In this document: piece by piece, positions 58,040 through 64,000 of the stretch
How the letters are laid out: each line of letters opens with the position of its first letter
Position numbering within the stretch: the stretch's first letter is position 1
Origin: Sphaerisporangium siamense
Lineage (GTDB): Bacteria; Actinomycetota; Actinomycetes; Streptosporangiales; Streptosporangiaceae
Assembly (NCBI RefSeq): GCF_014205275.1
Contig: NZ_JACHND010000001.1
Location: forward strand, 372,001 to 436,000
Reading direction: 5' to 3'
Length of the DNA: 64,000 nucleotides
Made by a program: the position numbers and the translations under genes
The notes under the pieces: model-generated
What the model saw: only the letters and a program-made list of their open reading frames with translations
Databases searched by the model: none
Told to the model about the DNA's origin: nothing

Positions 58040-59194
58040 GTGCGGCTCAACAGAGGATCCACCCTCATCCCCATGGCGACGCGAAGGCGGAGCACCCGCG
58101 TCGCCGGACTCGGCTGGAACGTTCTCGGCGCGATCACCACCGCGACCGTGCTCGTACTCACCACGGCCTCCGGCGCCGGCGCAGGCACCACCAGCGGCCC
58201 CCGCCCCGCCGAACCGTCAACGAACCAGGCGCAGCCCGACCCATCCCTCACACAAGGCCGGGTCCCTGTGGGCGGGCCGCACCCCGGCGCCGCCGAACCG
58301 TCAGTGGGCCGGGCGAAGTTCGACCCGTCGTTCACGCACGGGCGGGTGCCCGTGGACGGCGGCGTCCTGCACTACGTCCGCGGGGGCTCCGGGCCCGCGC
58401 TCGTGCTGCTGCACGGCTGGCCGCAGACCTGGTGGGAATGGCGCAAGGTGATGCCCGCCCTCGCCCGCACGCACACCGTCATCGCGTTCGACCTGCCCGG
58501 CCTCGGCGGCTCCACCGTCCCGCCCGGCGGCTTCGACGCGGCCACCACCTCGCGCCGGATCCGCCAGGCCGTCCACCGGCTCGGCTTCCGGCAGGTGAAG
58601 ATCCTCGCCCACGACGACGGCGCCCTCGTCGCCTACCCCTACGCCCGCGACTTCCCCTCCGAGGTCAGCCGGCTCGCCGTGCTCGAACTGCCGCTCAACG
58701 GCTTCGGCCTGGAGGACGCCTACCGGCTGAGCTGGCACTTCCGCTTCAACTCCGCCCCCAAGCCGCTGCCCGAGCGGATCGTCTCCACCCAGGACGACGT
58801 CGAGGCGTACCTCGGGAGTCTCTTCGACGGGGCACACCGCCCCGCGGCCATCGACCGGCGGGAGTACTTCCGCGCCTACGCCGACCCCGCCACCCGCAGC
58901 GCCGCCTACGAGTACTACCGGGCGTTCGCCGCCAACGCCGCCGACAACCAGGCCAACGCGTCCAAGAGACTGGCCATGCCGGTGCTGGCGATGGGCGCGC
59001 AGCACGTCTTCGGCGCCCAGATCGCCGAGTCGTTCCGCCATGTCGCCGACGACGTCCGCGAGGTCGTGGCCCCCGCCTCCGGCCACTGGATCCCCGAGGA
59101 GAACCCCGCCTTCCTGACCGACTGCGCCCGCCTCTTCTTCGGCCCTCCGACCACCACCCCCTCCTCCCCCGCCCTGGCCCCCTGCGCGCCATAG
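58040..59194 (+). CDS. secreted alpha/beta hydrolase, epoxide-hydrolase-like
   Basis: 384 aa. An N-terminal signal or anchor (GAITTATVLVLTTASGAGA, about 30-50) is followed by a linker with two copies of AEPSxxxAxxDPSxTxGRVPVxG (57-79 and 85-107). Catalytic fold: HGWPQTWWEW (125-134), nucleophile Asp192 in LAHDDGALVAY, and SGHWIPEENP histidine. Asp rather than Ser nucleophile and HGWP place it with epoxide hydrolases/haloalkane dehalogenases. GGAGG precedes the GTG at 58040; ATG 58073 is an alternative. Confidence 0.85.
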   Translation: MRLNRGSTLIPMATRRRSTRVAGLGWNVLGAITTATVLVLTTASGAGAGTTSGPRPAEPSTNQAQPDPSLTQGRVPVGGPHPGAAEPSVGRAKFDPSFTHGRVPVDGGVLHYVRGGSGPALVLLHGWPQTWWEWRKVMPALARTHTVIAFDLPGLGGSTVPPGGFDAATTSRRIRQAVHRLGFRQVKILAHDDGALVAYPYARDFPSEVSRLAVLELPLNGFGLEDAYRLSWHFRFNSAPKPLPERIVSTQDDVEAYLGSLFDGAHRPAAIDRREYFRAYADPATRSAAYEYYRAFAANAADNQANASKRLAMPVLAMGAQHVFGAQIAESFRHVADDVREVVAPASGHWIPEENPAFLTDCARLFFGPPTTTPSSPALAPCAP

Positions 59195-59220
59195 CCACCG
59201 CAGCCGGAGAACTGTCGTAG

Positions 59221-59241
59221 CCCGCCCATATTGTGGGCGGG
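59221..59241 (+). terminator. hairpin after the first hydrolase gene
   Basis: CCCGCCCA (59221-59228) and TGGGCGGG (59234-59241) with loop TATTG, 27 bp after the stop codon. Confidence 0.6.
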
Positions 59242-59318
59242 AGCGGCAGGCGCGCTCACGCCCTGACATGCCCGCCCGGCTCCATGCCGTGGAGCGGAGC
59301 TGGGACAAGGCACGCCCC

Positions 59319-60188
59319 GTGACCCACACGATCACACAACCGTCTTCACGGATCGAGGGCAGGATCTTGAGCACAGTGACCTCGCGGGACGGCACGGTCA
59401 TCGACTTCGACCTGTACGGCGACGGGCCCGCCGTCATATTCATCGGCGGAGCCACCCAGTACCGCGCCATCGACCTGGGCACCCGGCGGACCGCGCGTCT
59501 GCTCGCGGACGAGGGGTTCGCGGCCGTCGACTACGACCGCCGCGGGCGCGGCCACTCGGGTGACACCTCGCCGTGGGCGCTGGAGCGCGAGGTCGAGGAC
59601 GTCGCCGCTCTGATCAAGGCCGCCGGAGGCACCGCCACCCTCTACAGCAGCTCCTCCGGCGCCACCGTGGCCCTGGCCGCCGCGGAGGCCGGCGTCGGCG
59701 TCACCGCGCTGGCGCTGTACGAGCCCCCGTTCCTCGCCGGCGTCGACCACTCCGAACACCTGACCACGCTGCGCTCCTTGCTGGCCGAGGGCAAGAACGA
59801 CGAAGCGATGCGCTACAACATGACGGCGGTCATCGGCGTCCCGTCCGAGGTCGTCGACGGCATGGCCGGCTCGCCCGGCTGGGCCGACATGGTGGCGGTC
59901 GCCCCCACCCTGGTCTACGACCTCACGGCGACCCACGACGTCAACACCGACCCCGACTGGGCCGCCCGCTGGTCCTCGATCACCGTCCCGGCGATCGTCT
60001 GCTCGGGCGATCAGACCTTCCCCGGCCTCCCCGAGGCCGCCGACGCGGTCGCCGCCGCCCTCCCCACCGCGACCCGCCAGATCCTCCCCGGCCAAGGCCA
60101 CGGCCCCACCCCCGAAGCCATAGCCCCCGTCCTCCTCCGATTTCTCCGCTATGGGCCGGCGAAGAGCGGAGGGGACAGCCGTCCTTAA
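59319..60188 (+). CDS. alpha/beta hydrolase (serine nucleophile)
   Basis: 289 aa, cytosolic. Nucleophile elbow LYSSSSGATVALA (a GxSxG variant with Ser in place of the first Gly), oxyanion strand VIFIGGATQYR, DYDRRGRGHSG, and the late histidine in GQGHGPTPE. Related hydrolases of this type are unassigned. GTG 59319 with AAGG upstream is chosen; ATG 59268 would add 17 residues, and TTG 59367 preceded by GAGGGCAGGA would remove 16. Confidence 0.82.
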   Translation: MTHTITQPSSRIEGRILSTVTSRDGTVIDFDLYGDGPAVIFIGGATQYRAIDLGTRRTARLLADEGFAAVDYDRRGRGHSGDTSPWALEREVEDVAALIKAAGGTATLYSSSSGATVALAAAEAGVGVTALALYEPPFLAGVDHSEHLTTLRSLLAEGKNDEAMRYNMTAVIGVPSEVVDGMAGSPGWADMVAVAPTLVYDLTATHDVNTDPDWAARWSSITVPAIVCSGDQTFPGLPEAADAVAAALPTATRQILPGQGHGPTPEAIAPVLLRFLRYGPAKSGGDSRP

Positions 60189-60445
60189 TATTCGCGTGAA
60201 CGCGATTCGCCTGATCGGTCAGAGGTTCACGGGTCCGGCTCGAATGCGTCGCCGAGTCTTCCCGCTCGCGAATGACGACCGCCCTCGGCGGAAACGAAGA
60301 CGGAACCGAGACGAAAACCGACCGCCTTCTGGCCCGAGGAACCGCCACAGACAAAGCGAACGCCGAGCGATACTCCCGCCCCGCACCGGATTCAGCGGCG
60401 TCCGGGCGGCGGGCGCCCCCGGAATTCCTTGATTCCCGTCGCGGC

Positions 60446-61647
60446 TCAGGTCCAGGCGCCGGCCAGTACCCGGGCGACGGTGGTACTCAATATCCGTACT
60501 CCGCGCACCGAACCCGGATCGACATTGGTCAGCTCGCGTACACGTTGCAGGCGATAGTCCAATGTCCGTGGATGGATGTGCAGGACGGCCGCGGCGGCGA
60601 GCCGGTTCATGTCGGCACGGTAATAGGCGTCCAATGTCGTGACCAGATCGGGGCCACTCGCCAGACGGCGGGCGATCTCACGCAACCAGTGGTCGACCTC
60701 GGGGAGTTGTGCGGCGCCGAGTTCGACGAACACGTCGGCGACCCCCGAGAGGGTCCGCGGCGTGGCTTCGAGCGGCGCGACCTGGGCCACGCGCCGCGCC
60801 ACCTCCGCCGTCTGGTCCAGGGCGTTCGCCGGACCGGCCGCCGTCCCCACCGCGCAGGGCCTGCCCACCCGTTCCACGATCTCGCGGAGCAGGCTCATGA
60901 GCCGGTCGCCGTCGGACGCCGCCGGCGACGACGACATGGGCGACAAGGACCCCGCGCCGTCGTGCGGCACCAGGGCGAGCAACTCGTCCGGCCGCTGCCA
61001 GGCAGCGGCACGAGGTGGTCGTTGAACACGCTCGCGATGAGATCGTCGTGCGTGGTCTCGGAGCAGGTCGCCGGGTCGCCGTGCACCCTGATGATGACCA
61101 CCAGGTAGTGGTCGTGCAGGGCGACACCCAGGCTGCGCGCCAGGCTGGCGGCGATGGCGTCGCCGGTGAGCAGCAGGTGCGCGAGCGTGCGCACCCGGGT
61201 CGCCACCGAAAGCCGCAGGTGCTGCTCGTCCATGTACGCCTGGAGGTAGGCGGCGCAGCCGCGCGCGCCCTGGGCGCCGAACCACGCGAGCACGCGCAGG
61301 AGTTCCTGCACGTCGTGACCTTCGGCCGCGTCGTGGCACTCGCGGAGCATCAGATTGGCGTGCAGCGCCAGCACACGCCGTGCCGTAGGGACGGAGAAGC
61401 CGCGCCGCGCGCGCTGCTGACCGATGCTCCCGATGAGGGAGAGGTCGCCCGCGTCGAGTTGCCGATCTTCGGCGACGCACTCGACCGTGCGCCGGCGGAA
61501 CCAGACCGCGTAGTCCAGCGTCTCCGCGTATGCCTGCGGGTCGGCGGCCTCTCTGCGGTACTCCGGCAGCTCGCGCATATACATGCTCACTTCGGCTCGC
61601 GCGTTCGCGTCGCATCGTTTCATCAACGTACGTAAAAGGCCGCCCAT
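60446..61647 (-). pseudogene. PucR/CdaR-family regulator disrupted by a frameshift
   Basis: Two overlapping frames make one protein. From ATG 61647 the N-terminal part (MGGLLRTLMKRCDANARAEV ... SVFNDHLVPLPG) is in one frame; from about 61000 the homologous text continues in another (RPDELLALVPHDG ... LHIHPRTLDYRLQRVRELT), which is the PucR C-terminal helix-turn-helix. The joined length is 1202 bp, one short of a whole number of codons, implying a single-base deletion (or programmed -1 shift) near 60990-61010. It may be a sequencing error. An intact product would be about 400 aa. Confidence 0.8.
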
Positions 61648-61830
61648 GCCGATCGATCTCCCCTTTGTGTGGACGCCATCGCACGCACCGCGCCGGCCGA
61701 ATGACCCTCAGACCTTGACCTGATTTTCCCGAACTCGCCGAGCGCGCCCTCATGGTAACCCGCTACAGCACGACGTTCAGCACGGGAACCGTACGAACAA
61801 TCATCGAGTCCTATAAGGGGGCCTGACACT

Positions 61831-61986
61831 ATGCGGTTGGCGCGACCCTTATCGACCGAATCACCCGGACCCAAAGCGAAAACGCTACGCCGAAACCGGT
61901 GGCGCGATGGCCGTTATCCCAAGCCGCCTTCCATCGCCGTCACGGTTGCGGGAAATGACAAGTCGACCCGCTTCATGGCCAGATAA
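61831..61986 (+). CDS. possible 51-aa basic ORF
   Basis: AAGGGGG stands 9 nt before ATG 61831. The product (MRLARPLSTES ... TRFMAR) is Arg/Lys-rich and unrecognised. It is the only ORF with a fair ribosome site in the 61648-62116 gap, which otherwise shows no gene. Low confidence. Confidence 0.25.
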   Translation: MRLARPLSTESPGPKAKTLRRNRWRDGRYPKPPSIAVTVAGNDKSTRFMAR

Positions 61987-62116
61987 TTCCGCATATATCA
62001 CGACGACAGTTCCCCTATCTCCCGGCGAAGCTGTTGCCGCTGACAACGCCGGCATATCGCGACGACGAGAGCCGTCGGCCGAACTCGCCGGCACGACTTC
62101 GATAGGGGAGGAATTG

Positions 62117-63001
62117 ATGCAGGTACGGACCAAGAGAGGGATCGCCGCACTCATCGCGCTGGCCGCGGCGACGGCGCTCGCCGTCGGGCCCGCGGAGGCC
62201 GGTTCCGCGGCAAGCCGCCGTTCGGCCTCCGCCGCCTCGCTGCAGGCGTTCGGGATCACCAGTGACGGCAAGCTGATGGCCACGTTCTTGACCGACAGGC
62301 CCGACCAACTCGACTGGGTCAGGCGGATCAGCGGGCTTGTCAACGACACCGCCGCGATCGGCATCGACTTCCGCGTCCAGGACCGCAAGTTCTACGCCGT
62401 CGGCAACCGCGGCGGCATCTACACGATCTCGCTGCCGACCGGCAGCCAGGACCCGGTGGTCGTCACGAAGGTCTCCCAGCTCGGTGTCGCGCTGCAGGGC
62501 ACGAACTTCGGCGTCGACTTCAATCCCGCCGCCGACCGCCTGCGCGTGATCAGCGACACCGGCCAGAACCTGCGGCACAACCTCAACGACAACACGACGG
62601 TGCCGGACACCCCCTTGAGCACCGACTCGTGCGCCCCGGCCGTCACCGGTATCAGCGCCGCCGCCTACACCAACAACGACCTCAACAACACGACCGCGAC
62701 GACCCTGTTCGACATCAACACCACGACCGCCCAGGTGGTCATCCAGTCCCCCGCCAACAGCGGCCTGGTGGCCCCCACCGGGGCACTCGGCACGACCGTC
62801 GGCTCGAACGCGGGCCTGGACATCTACAGCGACCTGACCAACGGCAAGACCGTCTCCAACACCGCCTACGCCACCCTCGTCCTCCCGAACGGCGACGCGA
62901 CCCTCAACGCGATAGACCTCACCACCGGCGCCGCCACCCGCCTCGGCGACCCCTTCCCCCTGGCCATCACCGACATCGCCCTCGCCCTCGACTCGAACTG
63001 A
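62117..63001 (+). CDS. secreted DUF4394-domain protein
   Basis: 294 aa: signal peptide with cleavage near GPAEAGSA (about 27-30), then a single DUF4394 domain made of beta-propeller-like repeats (LQAFGITSDGKLMATF, IGIDFRVQDRKFYAVGNRGGIYTI, FGVDFNPAADRLRVISDTGQNLRHN). Function of the family is unknown; extracellular location is predicted. GGGGAGGAA precedes the ATG at 62117. A strong hairpin follows. Confidence 0.88.
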   Translation: MQVRTKRGIAALIALAAATALAVGPAEAGSAASRRSASAASLQAFGITSDGKLMATFLTDRPDQLDWVRRISGLVNDTAAIGIDFRVQDRKFYAVGNRGGIYTISLPTGSQDPVVVTKVSQLGVALQGTNFGVDFNPAADRLRVISDTGQNLRHNLNDNTTVPDTPLSTDSCAPAVTGISAAAYTNNDLNNTTATTLFDINTTTAQVVIQSPANSGLVAPTGALGTTVGSNAGLDIYSDLTNGKTVSNTAYATLVLPNGDATLNAIDLTTGAATRLGDPFPLAITDIALALDSN

Positions 63002-63018
63002 CCCCTCGCCCACAACCC

Positions 63019-63059
63019 AAGAGGCCCGCCACCGCGCATCCGCCGGTGACGGGCCTCTT
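63019..63059 (+). terminator. hairpin after the DUF4394 gene
   Basis: AAGAGGCCCG (63019-63028) pairs with CGGGCCTCTT (63050-63059), with inner CACCG/CGGTG extending the stem; 17 bp after the stop codon. Confidence 0.8.
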
Positions 63060-63152
63060 CACGCCGGCGCCGCAGGTCGAGCCTTCGAACCCGGATTGCG
63101 CTCGAACCACAAGCACTCGCTGTGGACGCCTCTCGCTGTCACCATATTGACC

Positions 63153-63635
63153 ATGAGTGATCCCGGCGGATCGGACTGCGTGTTCTGCGCGATCATTCGC
63201 GGCGAGGCCGAAGCGAGCGTTCCCTACGCAGACGACCGCGTGATGGTGATCATGGACATAGCACCCGTCACGCCCGGGCACCTTCTCGTCATTCCCCGCG
63301 TGCACGCCGTCGGGCTGGAAGACCTCGACGAGGAGACGAGCACGCATGTATGGACGCTCGGCCATCGAATGGCCCGAGCTCTACGCCGCTCTGACCTGCG
63401 ATGCGACGGCGTCAACCTTTTCCTCGCAGATGGAGAAGTAGCATTCCAGGAGGTCTTCCACTTCCACCTACATGTAATCCCCCGCTTCGAGGGAGACAGC
63501 TTCCGAATAACCGCCAACTGGAAGACAAGACCCCGAAGCCTGCTCGACCAGGAATCGAAATCCGTCCGATCCGCCTTGGCGAACCTAGGATTCACCACCG
63601 CAGCCACCGCCACCAACCGTGCCGCACCCACGTGA
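63153..63635 (+). CDS. HIT-family nucleotide hydrolase
   Basis: 160 aa. CVFCAIIRGE at the start (zinc-type cysteines, Cys9 and Cys12) and the histidine triad HFHLHVIPRF are intact; members hydrolyse AMP derivatives. The gene has lower GC than the rest of the window and a tail (TTAATATNRAAPT) unlike other HIT proteins, hinting at horizontal origin. ATG 63153 is taken; a GTG-proximal extension to 63096 lacks a ribosome site. Confidence 0.88.
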   Translation: MSDPGGSDCVFCAIIRGEAEASVPYADDRVMVIMDIAPVTPGHLLVIPRVHAVGLEDLDEETSTHVWTLGHRMARALRRSDLRCDGVNLFLADGEVAFQEVFHFHLHVIPRFEGDSFRITANWKTRPRSLLDQESKSVRSALANLGFTTAATATNRAAPT

Positions 63636-63833
63636 CGGCCGACCCAATGGGCATCAGATGGGCACCGCACGCAGGTGAAACCCTTGACTGTTCTGCCCCA
63701 CAACCTTGGCGTACCGGTTTCGGGTCTGGCCGTTCCCTCGGCGCTGTGCTGGACGCGCGGCTTCCGATGAGTTGTGGCTGAGCACGGCGCCCCCGTCCTC
63801 CGTACTGACACTGTTGGCGAATTGATCAAAGAC

Positions 63834-63875
63834 GAAGCGGGCCCATGATCACGTATGTGATCATGGGCCCGCTTC
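63834..63875. terminator. 19-bp perfect inverted repeat with 4-nt loop
   Basis: GAAGCGGGCCCATGATCAC (63834-63852) and its exact complement (63857-63875) around GTAT. It is the strongest hairpin in the window and lies in a lower-GC stretch (63636-64000) where I see no gene. It may end transcription from either side, or be a repeated extragenic element. Confidence 0.65.
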
Positions 63876-64000
63876 TGTCGTGATCTTGCTGAGAGTAGGT
63901 CATTGGTGTCCCTGTGCCCGATGGAGTCCGACCGCATCCCTTCTGTCACAGCACAGGTCGCACGTGCGGCCTTCCCTGATGGCAGCATGGCGATGCGGAT

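Overview
The window is high-GC DNA from an actinomycete. GTG starts are common, coding frames have strong third-position GC bias, and the gene content is actinobacterial: two ClpP genes, XRE/DUF5753 with an ATPase-fold partner, LAL regulators, and the tRNA-rpmG-hadAB block. A filamentous member such as the Streptosporangiaceae/Thermomonosporaceae is plausible, but that is inference; no rRNA is present to place it.

Left part (1-13 kb): glnII converges with a clpP2-clpP1 pair. An Erm-type 23S rRNA methyltransferase gene follows, with a long structured leader. Seven minus-strand genes then form a proteostasis/redox operon: dnaK, grpE, a zinc-finger-free dnaJ (cbpA type), a cbpM-like MerR gene, clpB, a zinc-ribbon thioredoxin, and a cyclic-nucleotide-binding thioredoxin-reductase-like protein that lacks the CxxC. 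13-24 kb: a LAL regulator stands before a tightly overlapped operon for polar amino acid ABC uptake, an N-acyl-D-amino-acid deacylase, a tiny repeat-bearing ORF and a cytosolic beta-lactamase-fold hydrolase, closed by a convergent LysR gene. An ATPase-fold/XRE-DUF5753 signalling pair comes next.

24-33 kb is metabolic: DJ-1/PfpI, a PfkB-like protein with an altered catalytic motif, RidA, a cytochrome P450, and a dimethylglycine-dehydrogenase-like flavoprotein divergent from a choline-kinase-like gene and an APC permease. A palindromic operator candidate sits between the divergent genes. 33-43 kb: lipB, a PspC protein, a LURP-one/scramblase-like protein, a YbhN-type membrane protein, a deoC-ALDH-short ALDH operon, a 54-aa gene with its own terminator, and a second LAL regulator. 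43-49 kb: a GDT1-family transporter under a yybP-ykoY (Mn2+) riboswitch, an intact IS701-family element inserted exactly at the stop codon of murB, then hadB, hadA, rpmG, tRNA-Met and tRNA-Thr.

49-64 kb is accessory. A marR-MFS-yceI-marR operon has transthyretin-like domains on both transporter and YceI protein, with paired operator palindromes upstream. A MarR gene is divergent from an azoreductase. Then come a secreted GH18 chitinase with upstream direct repeats, two alpha/beta hydrolases, a frameshifted PucR-type regulator, a secreted DUF4394 protein and a HIT protein. Strong hairpins punctuate most convergent junctions.
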